Shown: in pieces, positions 31,721-38,696 of the stretch | How the letters are laid out: each line of letters begins with the position of its first letter | Numbering within the stretch: position 1 is the first letter of the stretch | Virus record (IMG/VR): IMGVR_UViG_3300008448_000233 | Coordinates: 1 to 39,479 of that record | Source: a virus | Strand: one strand, 5' to 3' | Length of the DNA stretch: 39,479 nucleotides | Position numbers and translations under genes: made by a program | Notes under the pieces: generated by a model | What the model saw: the letters and a program-made list of their open reading frames with translations, nothing else | Told to the model about the DNA's origin: nothing | Databases searched by the model: none

Positions 31721-31745
31721 CAATAAATGGACATTTAAGTATAAT
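31717..31745 (+). promoter_or_regulatory. Early promoter TTGACAATAAAT
   Basis: TTGACA 31717-31722, 17-nt spacer, TATAAT 31740-31745; the -35 includes the previous stop codon. Drives 31778. Confidence 0.82.
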
Positions 31746-31777
31746 ACTTCTATTGAAACTAGATATTAGGGTTAATT

Positions 31778-32050
31778 ATGCGTACTAAGACTATCGTCGA
31801 TGGTTTTAAGAATTCGCAAAAATTTCGTTTTATTCTCATGGCAAACAGCGGTGAGGAATTCGGGATGACGATCACCATCAAGCAAATGTCGGATCAGTTT
31901 GCTACCCGTGATGCTCGGGTCGCTGTATGGACCGCACTCGAAAGGTTGGCATATGATCGCGGTATGGCTAAGGTTCGTCATGATCCATTACCCACCGGTC
32001 TTGTTGTCGGTGCACAAGGCTTCCGCCAAGTACAGGTCGACCTGTACTAA
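31778..32050 (+). CDS. Small early protein, unknown
   Basis: 90 residues: MRTKTIVDGFKNSQKFRFIL, then GMTITIKQMSDQFATRDARV and a GLVVGAQGFRQVQVDLY end. Compact alpha/beta with several Arg, no known domain. Codons are G+C-richer than the upstream recombination genes, and the gene is alone between two strong early promoters, so it may be a host-takeover factor, an inference. Confidence 0.7.
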   Translation: MRTKTIVDGFKNSQKFRFILMANSGEEFGMTITIKQMSDQFATRDARVAVWTALERLAYDRGMAKVRHDPLPTGLVVGAQGFRQVQVDLY

Positions 32051-32052
32051 AT

Positions 32053-32081
32053 TTGACAATAAATAGATTTGACTATATAAT
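32053..32081 (+). promoter_or_regulatory. Early promoter TTGACAATAAAT
   Basis: TTGACA 32053-32058, 17-nt spacer, TATAAT 32076-32081. Upstream of 32112. Confidence 0.82.
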
Positions 32082-32111
32082 ATAGTCTTACTCAGTCATA
32101 AGGAGTTTTTT

Positions 32112-32336
32112 ATGGGTTATCGCGTTGTTGCAGACAGTGTCCAAATGGACATGATGCGTCAAAAGTACGGTCCCCGTAAGGGACTTGAGGGTCCTTTCAA
32201 CTTCAGTGGTCGTGTTCTGTACTACGATCCTAAAGAAGGCTCCTACTACGATCCGACCACTGACTTTTATGTGGATCGGGAAGAAATGAACAAGATTCAT
32301 GAGCGTCTGATGGGCGCACTAGGTTGGAAAGGTTGA
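32112..32336 (+). CDS. Small early protein, unknown
   Basis: 74 residues, rich in Tyr, Asp and Arg: MGYRVVADSVQMDMMRQKYG, then GPFNFSGRVLYYDPKEGSYY and DPTTDFYVDREEMN. No domain recognised. AAGGAG precedes the ATG. It is followed at 7 nt by a tiny HTH-like gene. Confidence 0.7.
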   Translation: MGYRVVADSVQMDMMRQKYGPRKGLEGPFNFSGRVLYYDPKEGSYYDPTTDFYVDREEMNKIHERLMGALGWKG

Positions 32337-32342
32337 CAAAAA

Positions 32343-32516
32343 ATGTCTAAGATGAGTGATATTTTCATTGAAATTCAAGACCGTCTTTCTAAAAAAGAGG
32401 ATCCCAAAAATATTGCCGAAGAACTCAATATTCCAATCAGTTGGGTTTATGGTGCATATGAAGTTACTCCTGAGGAAGAGGAATTGTATTCGCCATATAA
32501 AACGTATAACAGTTAA
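32343..32516 (+). CDS. 57-residue helix-turn-helix-like small protein
   Basis: Short gene starting ATG 32343 (or 32352), protein MSKMSDIFIEIQDRLSKKED followed by PKNIAEELNIPISWVYGAYE and an acidic Tyr-rich tail. The PKNIAEELNIPISWVYGA segment reads like a HTH (helix, LNIP turn, recognition helix with SWV). Could be a small DNA-binding regulator. AAAGG lies about 11 nt upstream; the gene ends just before a strong terminator. Confidence 0.6.
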   Translation: MSKMSDIFIEIQDRLSKKEDPKNIAEELNIPISWVYGAYEVTPEEEELYSPYKTYNS

Positions 32517-32530
32517 AAAATAATTTGTAT

Positions 32531-32558
32531 AAAAAAGGGTCTTAGGACCCTTTTTTTT
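32531..32558 (+). terminator. Intrinsic terminator
   Basis: Stem GGGTC (32537-32541) / GACCC (32546-32550), extended by six A:T pairs, loop TTAG, followed by eight Ts. The clearest rho-independent terminator in the window; ends the 31778-32516 early transcripts. Confidence 0.85.
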
Positions 32559-32565
32559 ATTTTGC

Positions 32566-32573
32566 ACTAAATA
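32566..32573 (+). promoter_or_regulatory. Late-promoter-like box ACTAAATA
   Basis: Ends 21 nt before the lipoprotein ATG at 32595, just after the terminator, with GAGAAAGG as ribosome-binding site. Confidence 0.45.
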
Positions 32574-32594
32574 TAAAAACGAGAAAGGTGCAGC

Positions 32595-34481
32595 ATGAAA
32601 AATATATTATTATTATTCTTAGTATTTTTAGTATCCTGTGGAGGAGGATCGGACCCCTCACCTACAACGACTGATCCTCAAATTACTACGGTTCCGGGAT
32701 TGTCAGAAAACTCTGGCACTGATATAAATTTATACAAACTAGATCCACTAAAGATTAGGGAGGCTAGTGTAATATTACCTGCTGACTCCACTACTACACT
32801 ACAAGAAGTACAACAGTCAGCAATTTTTAGTCTGTTTAGAACTCCCTACTCTGGATCTTTTAACGAGGGCAACATAGACAATGCACTGGTAATTACACTT
32901 AAAGTACTTAATATACCCAACAGGACCAGGGTGCCCTATATAATATCAGGAATAAATGTTGAAGATATAGAATCCATGGTGCTTAATGGTGCTAGTATGC
33001 CACCAGCCCTTGCTGGTTACTTTGATTTAGGATCGCAAGGAGCAGTTGGATTTGCCAATCTAGTATTGATATTTAAATCAGATCAAACAACCGAGGGTGC
33101 AGAAACACTATCTTTAAGATTAGGTACTGGCTGGACCAACGTAGATGCACTAACTGTAACGGCAACCATTAATGATACTAGTACTACGCCAGTACCACCA
33201 GTAGTACCAGACCCCACATATACATTAACTAAAACACCGGCTGGTTCAATTGATGAAGGATTATTAAGTAGTCCAGTTACAATTACACTGAATACTACTG
33301 GGTTAGAACGTGGAACTGCTGTTCCATGGACAATTTCAGGTTCATTTATTACTGTTGCTGATATAGAATCAATGGTAGTAAATGGTACGCCACAAATTCC
33401 AAGCTTAACTGGACAATTTATTGTAAACAGTGGTGGGTCTACCACAATGGTGTTAACATTCAAAGCAGACAAATTTACTGAAGGTGCAGAAACTCTAGTA
33501 CTAGGACTTCCTACTGTTCCTGGTACGCCCACCGTTAGTATAACAATCAATGATACCAGTACAACAGCCGCAACATTGGTAGACACAACCAATCCTATAA
33601 TTTCAATCACTAGCGTTTATAATTTTGTTGCAAACAGTAGTATGAATGTAGAAGGAGTGGCAGTGGATAACGTGGGTATCCGTTCGGTTACCTGGATTAA
33701 CAGAATAGAAGGAGTAATAGTTAACCAAGGGTCTGCTACCCTTACCCAGTTCGGTAACTATGCTACTTGGACTACAACTATTCCTCTGCAATTAGGAAAC
33801 AATAACATAGAAATATTAGCAACTGACACTAATGGTAGGACAGGGTATGAAATAATAGTTGTATCTGGGTCAGTGGCCATGGTGTCTGGACAAAACAGTT
33901 ATGAAGCAGACCCTTGGGCTATTGAAGAAACAGAGATGGTTGCATCACAATCTGTCGAAATGGGTGACTCTGATTTAGCATCAATGGTCACAAGTCAGCC
34001 TACTAGTTACGTTGGAGATCCCACTACCCACATTGAACAAATGAGACTTCAAGCCGAACGTGTACATAGGTTCACACAACTGGGCATAGATAGCGATAAA
34101 GTCATAAGCTTGGCTTCATTAGGTATACCTGAACCACCTGCAGAAGTACATCCTTGTAATAAAGGATATTATTTACACCTACATCATGCAACATTGCCTA
34201 ATATTAAATTTAAATTAGACGGTGATTGGTGGCTGCTGGCCAGTGCCACCAGCAGAATTGCTACCGATCCTAACAAAGTTCATTTCTATTGGGCAAAACA
34301 AATTGGTGACACATCTTTAGGTTTACATGATACTGGGATACAAACTGAAAATTCACAGTTGAAACTAGGAACAATAGATGCAAAACTGGATCTAGGTTGG
34401 GCAGTGGTCCCCTACAGTTATGCAATGTATGTAGGGATATCACCACTACCTATTAGTAGAAATGAAATATGCGAAGTCTGA
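32595..34481 (+). CDS. Large Calx-beta/Ig-like surface lipoprotein
   Basis: 628 residues. Signal peptide and lipobox LVSC, Cys15 followed by GGGS, typical of an exported lipoprotein. Two Calx-beta-like repeats: about 75-200 and 208-330, each opening with SF/SIDEG and closing TEGAETLxLxLx...INDTST. Then an Ig-like domain (about 335-430; GVAVDNVGIRSVTW, LGNNNIEILATDTNGRTG), and a C-terminal domain (from ~480) with paired Cys. Such repeats are adhesive or Ca2+-binding in bacteria. It overlaps the papain-like protease gene by 13 nt, so the two are expressed together. Signal for late expression upstream. Whether it is on the virion or on the infected cell is unknown. Confidence 0.85.
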   Translation: MKNILLLFLVFLVSCGGGSDPSPTTTDPQITTVPGLSENSGTDINLYKLDPLKIREASVILPADSTTTLQEVQQSAIFSLFRTPYSGSFNEGNIDNALVITLKVLNIPNRTRVPYIISGINVEDIESMVLNGASMPPALAGYFDLGSQGAVGFANLVLIFKSDQTTEGAETLSLRLGTGWTNVDALTVTATINDTSTTPVPPVVPDPTYTLTKTPAGSIDEGLLSSPVTITLNTTGLERGTAVPWTISGSFITVADIESMVVNGTPQIPSLTGQFIVNSGGSTTMVLTFKADKFTEGAETLVLGLPTVPGTPTVSITINDTSTTAATLVDTTNPIISITSVYNFVANSSMNVEGVAVDNVGIRSVTWINRIEGVIVNQGSATLTQFGNYATWTTTIPLQLGNNNIEILATDTNGRTGYEIIVVSGSVAMVSGQNSYEADPWAIEETEMVASQSVEMGDSDLASMVTSQPTSYVGDPTTHIEQMRLQAERVHRFTQLGIDSDKVISLASLGIPEPPAEVHPCNKGYYLHLHHATLPNIKFKLDGDWWLLASATSRIATDPNKVHFYWAKQIGDTSLGLHDTGIQTENSQLKLGTIDAKLDLGWAVVPYSYAMYVGISPLPISRNEICEV

Positions 34482-35458
34482 TAGCAGTAGTACTGCTATT
34501 ATTTGCTAATCAAGCATACGCAAATAAATGGCCCATTTGGCCACAGATACAAAGCGTAAATAGCAGACTAGGCTGGCAGATAGATAAGATTCAAGTAATA
34601 GGACACAACTCCAGAGTGCCACTGTACGGTGGGCAAGATCCTTTCCCCTTTTGTGCATCAGTTGCAGCCAGTATATTGCACGATCAGCACGAATGCATGA
34701 ATAAAAATCAGGATTGCAGTGTATATCCTAGAACGTCGGCATTATCATTGGTAAGTTCTAGCCAAGGAACACCAAACAGAATAAATTGGGACAATGGAGG
34801 GGTTACCATATTGGCGTTAAAACAAGTCTTAAAAAATGGCGGAGCCGCATCTCACCTCAGTTGTAACTACGATACTATTGTAGAACCACGTAAAAATAAA
34901 GGGGTAGATTTTGTTAGAATATATGGTAATTATGCTAACCATAAACAATTTCGTAAATGGGGCGGTTATCTACAAAGATATTACAGAGATGAATTTATTT
35001 GGGAAGTAACTCAACTGGGTTTATATAGAAAAAATTTAGATGCCGTGTTGTCAAAAGATTTCAACTCACCACATGATTTGTTTAATTCGATTATCGTAAC
35101 TGAGGAGTGTGGTAATATAGAAATAACTAGTAGTAAGCAATATACCTTAAAAATAATTGATAACCCTGATCAAGACATTAAACTATCATATGAAAAAATT
35201 CAGTATCTATTAAAAAATAACACACCAGTTGGTATTAATCTGTGTTTGAATATAGATGTTGGACTTAAAACTTGTAGCAAACATTCACTGGTAATTTTTG
35301 CCGAAGGCCTGGCTAAGAATACAATTACCGGGGACATTAGGCGTGTATATCATTTAGCAAATACTTGGAGTGAACACTGGCATAAGGATCATAATGACGG
35401 CTGGGTATTTGCAGACCAATTATTATTAGGTGTTTATTCGATGTTTTGGCTGGAATAA
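34469..35458 (+). CDS. Secreted papain-like (C1-type) cysteine protease
   Basis: 329 residues. Signal peptide MRSLIAVVLLLFANQAYANK, cleavage likely after AYA. A papain-fold catalytic set can be read: Gln56 and Cys62 in GGQDPFPFCASVAAS (papain Gln19-Cys25 has the same spacing of six), a GGVTILALKQVLKNGG segment like the papain G-G-x(n)-A-x-x-Y-x-x-x-x-G region, His272 in CSKHSLVIFAEG and Asn298 in HLANTWSEHWHKDHNDGW, like N-S-W-G-x-x-W-G. The maturation pro-region is absent or reduced. Several further Cys may form disulphides. Expression is coupled to the lipoprotein. Substrate unknown. Confidence 0.78.
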   Translation: MRSLIAVVLLLFANQAYANKWPIWPQIQSVNSRLGWQIDKIQVIGHNSRVPLYGGQDPFPFCASVAASILHDQHECMNKNQDCSVYPRTSALSLVSSSQGTPNRINWDNGGVTILALKQVLKNGGAASHLSCNYDTIVEPRKNKGVDFVRIYGNYANHKQFRKWGGYLQRYYRDEFIWEVTQLGLYRKNLDAVLSKDFNSPHDLFNSIIVTEECGNIEITSSKQYTLKIIDNPDQDIKLSYEKIQYLLKNNTPVGINLCLNIDVGLKTCSKHSLVIFAEGLAKNTITGDIRRVYHLANTWSEHWHKDHNDGWVFADQLLLGVYSMFWLE

Positions 35459-35465
35459 AATTAGA

Positions 35466-35494
35466 TTGACAATAATTTTATAAGATAGTATAAT
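35466..35494 (+). promoter_or_regulatory. Early promoter TTGACAATAATT
   Basis: TTGACA 35466-35471, 17-nt spacer, TATAAT 35489-35494. Upstream of 35524. Confidence 0.78.
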
Positions 35495-35523
35495 TATTTT
35501 ATATACAATGTTCCATTCAGTCA

Positions 35524-36003
35524 ATGAATTTAGTTATTCAAACTAAAATTATGGTCAATTACAGTATTATTGCTGAAAATCCATATTGGAAATCTTCAGG
35601 AGGAAATGTATTCCTTATTAAGGATTTGTCTACATCAGAGGTAGACACTGTAAATTGTTCAGGAATACCTATTATAAAATCTTTGGTAGAAATGAATAGT
35701 GATTTCCGCAAAGAGTATGTAGTTAATTGGTTTCTTTCTGAAGAAAATCAGTTATGTGATACCTTCGAAAATCCTTTTGAAGTATTTTGGCGTAACGATC
35801 ATTGGGTAGCATATCGTAGTATAAAAAATACTGGGATTTTTCATTATGCCATTGAAAAAAAAATCGAACAGTATGATATGGCCATTGGGGGCGAACGCAC
35901 TAATTACAGAGTGATTTATGTGATGCTAAACGGGGATAACGTACTTAGCAGTAAAACAGAAGAATATTTTAATCAAAACTCAATTGATTCTAAAAATGTC
36001 TAG
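35524..36003 (+). CDS. Conserved phage protein, A+T-rich paralogue
   Basis: 159 residues: MNLVIQTKIMVNYS...NPYWKSSGGNVFLIKDLS, then VVNWF and WRNDHWVAYRSIKNTG, ending GERTNYRVIYVMLNGD. It is clearly related to the protein at 36877 (shared SPYWKMKGG-like start, EEYVVDW, RQANYRVVYTMRNGD), the two genes lying about 0.9 kb apart. Unknown function. No clear Shine-Dalgarno. Codons are A+T-rich unlike the paralogue. Confidence 0.75.
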   Translation: MNLVIQTKIMVNYSIIAENPYWKSSGGNVFLIKDLSTSEVDTVNCSGIPIIKSLVEMNSDFRKEYVVNWFLSEENQLCDTFENPFEVFWRNDHWVAYRSIKNTGIFHYAIEKKIEQYDMAIGGERTNYRVIYVMLNGDNVLSSKTEEYFNQNSIDSKNV

Positions 36004-36304
36004 AAAACATACAGTCACTGCATTGGTGTATGACAAGAAAGGTAGAATGCTTTCTATGGGTCGTAATAGTTATGTAAAGACCCATCCTATGATGGCAAAA
36101 ATGGCAGAACATGTAGGAGAACACTACAAGATTTATCTACATGCAGAAGTGGATGCGTTGATTAAAGTAAAGGATTGGTCAAAGGCCCATAAATTGGTAA
36201 TCACTAGGTTTAATAGACAAGGAGAACCTGTATTGGCTAAACCGTGCAAGGTATGTCAACACATGATCAAACTTGCATCTATTAAAGAAGTGGAGCATAC
36301 TTGA
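35996..36304 (+). CDS. Cytidine/deoxycytidylate deaminase-like protein
   Basis: 102 residues from ATG 35996, overlapping the previous stop; the TTG at 35984 is rejected. Zinc deaminase motifs: H49-A-E51 in LHAEVDALIK and P83-C84-x-x-C87 in AKPCKVCQHM. Shorter than T4 dCMP deaminase (193 residues), so it is a minimal phage-type deaminase. If it acts on dCMP it would feed dUMP to ThyA at 11651; a tRNA or base target is equally possible. Confidence 0.8.
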   Translation: MSRKHTVTALVYDKKGRMLSMGRNSYVKTHPMMAKMAEHVGEHYKIYLHAEVDALIKVKDWSKAHKLVITRFNRQGEPVLAKPCKVCQHMIKLASIKEVEHT

Positions 36305-36307
36305 CAG

Positions 36308-36336
36308 TTGACAATAAATCCAAACCTTGCTATAAT
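36308..36336 (+). promoter_or_regulatory. Early promoter TTGACAATAAAT
   Basis: TTGACA 36308-36313, 17-nt spacer, TATAAT 36331-36336. A second TTGACA (36301-36306) overlaps the deaminase stop. Confidence 0.85.
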
Positions 36337-36367
36337 ACATTTACGCTGAACAACACGGAGCAAGCAA

Positions 36368-36811
36368 ATGGCTACTCGCAGCACAATCGCACTGGAATAC
36401 GCTGATCTGACCATTGATATGATCTACTGCCATTGGGATGGTTATTTGGAGAACAATGGTCGTCTGCTGCTGGAACACTGGACTGATCCGTTCAAGGTTC
36501 GTGACCTGATGGACTTGGGTTCTATCAGTGCTCTGGGCAAAGAGATTGGTACCAAGCAGAACTTCGATGACCGTAGCACACACAATTTAGATTGGTGTTT
36601 GGCCTACGGGCGGGATCGTGGTGAAGTGGAAGTTGGTGCTGTTCGATTCCCCAACTACCAAGCATACCTCGAATTTGGTAATTTTGAGGAATTCAATTAC
36701 ATCTTTCGGAAACCTACATATGGTTCGGGTGTTTGGTATGTAAGTCGTGATGACGGATTTGTTCAGTTGAACCGTGCCTTGGATCGTGTGGCTGTGGAAG
36801 CACTCAAGTAA
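36368..36811 (+). CDS. Conserved phage early protein
   Basis: 147 residues: MATRSTIALEYADLTIDMIY then CHWDGYLENNGRLLLEHWTD, YGRDRGE and VRFPNYQAY. I recall this MATRSTIALE...YCHWDGYL...GRDRGE family in many phages and prophages as an uncharacterised protein. One copy here behind a strong early promoter, with host-like G+C-rich codons. GGAGC ribosome-binding site. Confidence 0.8.
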   Translation: MATRSTIALEYADLTIDMIYCHWDGYLENNGRLLLEHWTDPFKVRDLMDLGSISALGKEIGTKQNFDDRSTHNLDWCLAYGRDRGEVEVGAVRFPNYQAYLEFGNFEEFNYIFRKPTYGSGVWYVSRDDGFVQLNRALDRVAVEALK

Positions 36812-36818
36812 ACCCAAG

Positions 36819-36847
36819 TTGACAATAAATCCAGTTTTTGATATACT
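36819..36847 (+). promoter_or_regulatory. Early promoter TTGACAATAAAT
   Basis: TTGACA 36819-36824, 17-nt spacer, TATACT 36842-36847. Upstream of 36877. Confidence 0.82.
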
Positions 36848-36876
36848 GTATTCATAGTCGAGAAATGGAGAGAAAT

Positions 36877-37344
36877 ATGAAGATCGTCATCAACACTCAA
36901 GTCCGCGAAAACTACGGTTCTGCCGAGAGTCCTTACTGGAAGATGAAGGGTGGTTCTGTCTTTGTTGTTCCGAACCTCTCGGCTGAGCAGACCCTCAAGG
37001 TCAAGGAGAATGGTATCCCCACTATCAAGGCTCTCATCGAAACTCGTACCGAGATGTTCGAGGAGTATGTGGTAGACTGGTCTATCCTTGACAACGATGC
37101 CGTTGTCTGCGATCCTTGGGAGACTCCTACGGATCTGTTTTGGACTAACGGTCGGTGGGTCGCTATGCGTACCATCGAAAATGGTGAGTACGGCTATATG
37201 CGCCGTGAGGTCGCTAGCAAGACCGAAGAGTATGAACTGGAGATGGGCGGCCGTCAAGCCAACTATCGTGTGGTCTACACTATGCGTAACGGCGATGTAG
37301 TCACTGGTGCACAGGTTCAAGAGTATCTGGTTAAGGCTGCTTAA
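36877..37344 (+). CDS. Conserved phage protein, G+C-rich paralogue
   Basis: 155 residues from ATG 36877 with GGAGAG upstream; the ATG at 36838 lies inside the promoter and is rejected. MKIVINTQVRENYGS then ESPYWKMKGGSVFVVPNLS, EEYVVDWS and WTNGRWVAMRTIENG, GGRQANYRVVYTMRNGD. Paralogue of 35524, with mostly C/G-ending codons. It is coupled to 37346 by one base. Function unknown. Confidence 0.8.
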   Translation: MKIVINTQVRENYGSAESPYWKMKGGSVFVVPNLSAEQTLKVKENGIPTIKALIETRTEMFEEYVVDWSILDNDAVVCDPWETPTDLFWTNGRWVAMRTIENGEYGYMRREVASKTEEYELEMGGRQANYRVVYTMRNGDVVTGAQVQEYLVKAA

Positions 37345-37345
37345 T

Positions 37346-37555
37346 ATGATTCAACATTTTACTCCTGAGCAGGATCAGTTCCTACAACTTAGGCAATCAA
37401 TGGCTTACTACTCCGGACTCCGAGAGGGTATTTCTTTGTTTGCATACTGGAAAGACGGTGTACAGTATGTAGGTACTACGGGCAAGACTCTTAAGGATGC
37501 TCTCGCCGAAATTCAAGTCGAGGAAGATACAGTCCGCTCTCGATTTAAAATTTGA
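37346..37555 (+). CDS. Small early protein
   Basis: 69 residues from ATG 37346: MIQHFTPEQDQFLQLRQSMA, YWKDGVQYVGTTGKTLKDAL, then VEEDTVRSRFKI. The upstream ATG (37307) lies in the previous gene. Unknown function; related small proteins occur in T4-like phages by memory. Its TGA stop lies within the next -35 box. Confidence 0.65.
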   Translation: MIQHFTPEQDQFLQLRQSMAYYSGLREGISLFAYWKDGVQYVGTTGKTLKDALAEIQVEEDTVRSRFKI

Positions 37556-37580
37556 CAATAAATGGTCTTGGGTATATAAT
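37552..37580 (+). promoter_or_regulatory. Early promoter TTGACAATAAAT
   Basis: TTGACA 37552-37557, 17-nt spacer, TATAAT 37575-37580. Upstream of the AAA gene at 37613. Confidence 0.85.
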
Positions 37581-37612
37581 ACATACATAGACAGTTAAAT
37601 AACGGAGCAAAT

Positions 37613-38635
37613 ATGTCAACGATTCGAATTCTTTCTGGTACGTATCGCAATCAAGCCGTTCGCGGGGAAGTCTTTACCTTGGTCAAAGGTTTTCAGACAG
37701 GTAAGAAAGGCAATTACGTTACTGTTCAGAATGACGGACAGTTTGCCATTGATATTCCTCAAGTGAAAGTTAAAGTAGACTCTATGTCCGATATTGAGTT
37801 TTTGAATGGTAATGCCCCTGTTGCAGTTGCAGCAGAGGTTGCGCCCACTGTTGTCACGGAGACTGATGAGCAGGCTATGGATCGTATTGCCGAACGATTC
37901 GGCATCCTCGATGAAATGTCTAAGGCATGTATCTCGGGTGATATCCGTGCTATGATCGTCACCGGCCCTCCAGGCGTCGGTAAGAGTCACGGCGTGACTA
38001 CGCAAATGGAGCGAGCCAGTTTGTTTGACAAGGTTGCTGGTCGCAAGGTCCGTTTTGAAATTGTTAAAGGTACTATGTCTGCGATCGGACTGTTTGCACT
38101 GTTGTACAAGTTTTCTGATCGTAAGAATGTATTGGTGTTTGATGATTGTGATATTTGGGAAGATCAGGATGCAGTCAATATTCTGAAAGGTGCATTGGAT
38201 TCTGGCAAGACCCGTCGCATTAGTTACAACAAGGATAGCCGACTGTTGCGTGAAGAAGGTGTCCCGAACACTTTTGATTTTCATGGTTCAATCATCTTTA
38301 TCACTAACAAGACCTTCGATAACAAGCGAGCCACTAAGATTCAGCCGCACTTGGATGCTCTTCAGTCTCGTAGTCACTTCTTGGATCTGACTATCAATAC
38401 CGAGCGTGACAAGATGCTCCGCATCCGTCAAGTGCACCGTGATGCAGACCCGGGTCTGTTCGTTGACTATGGCTTCACTAAGGAGCAAGAGGATATGGTT
38501 CTCGACTTCATGTGGGACAATCACACCAAGTTGCGTGAAATCAGCCTGCGTATGACTCTCAAGATTGCCGATCTTGTCAAGATTAGCCCGACTTCTTGGA
38601 AGAATTTGGCCCGTGCTACTTGCATGAAGGCTTAA
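37613..38635 (+). CDS. AAA-type ATPase with N-terminal KOW-like segment
   Basis: 340 residues. N-terminal ~70 residues are small beta-rich (MSTIRILSGTYRNQAVRGEV; FTLVKGFQTGKKGNYVTVQN). The ATPase has Walker A GPPGVGKS (118-125) and Walker B VLVFDDCDIWED with a following ALDSGKTRR and a sensor-like FITNKTF. It is unlike the MoxR protein at 6601 and resembles an AAA family I recall in T4-like marine phages. Role unknown; a DNA-replication or host-protein remodelling partner is possible. Strong early promoter and GGAG upstream. Confidence 0.85.
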   Translation: MSTIRILSGTYRNQAVRGEVFTLVKGFQTGKKGNYVTVQNDGQFAIDIPQVKVKVDSMSDIEFLNGNAPVAVAAEVAPTVVTETDEQAMDRIAERFGILDEMSKACISGDIRAMIVTGPPGVGKSHGVTTQMERASLFDKVAGRKVRFEIVKGTMSAIGLFALLYKFSDRKNVLVFDDCDIWEDQDAVNILKGALDSGKTRRISYNKDSRLLREEGVPNTFDFHGSIIFITNKTFDNKRATKIQPHLDALQSRSHFLDLTINTERDKMLRIRQVHRDADPGLFVDYGFTKEQEDMVLDFMWDNHTKLREISLRMTLKIADLVKISPTSWKNLARATCMKA

Positions 38636-38655
38636 ACAAACACCGTGTGAAGGTG

Positions 38656-38684
38656 AGGGGCAATGTCAATAAGTCCCCTTTTCT
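38656..38684 (+). terminator. Weak hairpin between AAA and RNA ligase genes
   Basis: AGGGG (38656-38660) can pair with CCCCT (38675-38679) around a 14-nt loop, followed by TTTTC. Short stem, large loop; low confidence. Confidence 0.3.
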
Positions 38685-38696
38685 ATTGGAATTAAT

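Noticed and set aside
32333-32362. TTGACA overlapping the stop of 32112
   Set aside because: The spacing-correct positions give GTGATA or TGATAT, poor -10 matches, and the next gene lacks the ATAAAT extension. Not called a promoter.
34469-35458. Endolysin (peptidoglycan amidase, CHAP-like) reading of the cysteine enzyme
   Set aside because: Its Asn-Trp motif with Gln-x5-Cys spacing fits papain better than CHAP or NlpC/P60, and it has a Sec signal; still not excluded for peptidoglycan targets.
36763-37320. Long minus-strand open frame (185 codons)
   Set aside because: It lies opposite well-supported + strand genes and contains a promoter; composition is a shadow of G+C-rich genes. The same applies to other long minus-strand frames such as 37616-38284, 33083-33610 and 21481-21969.
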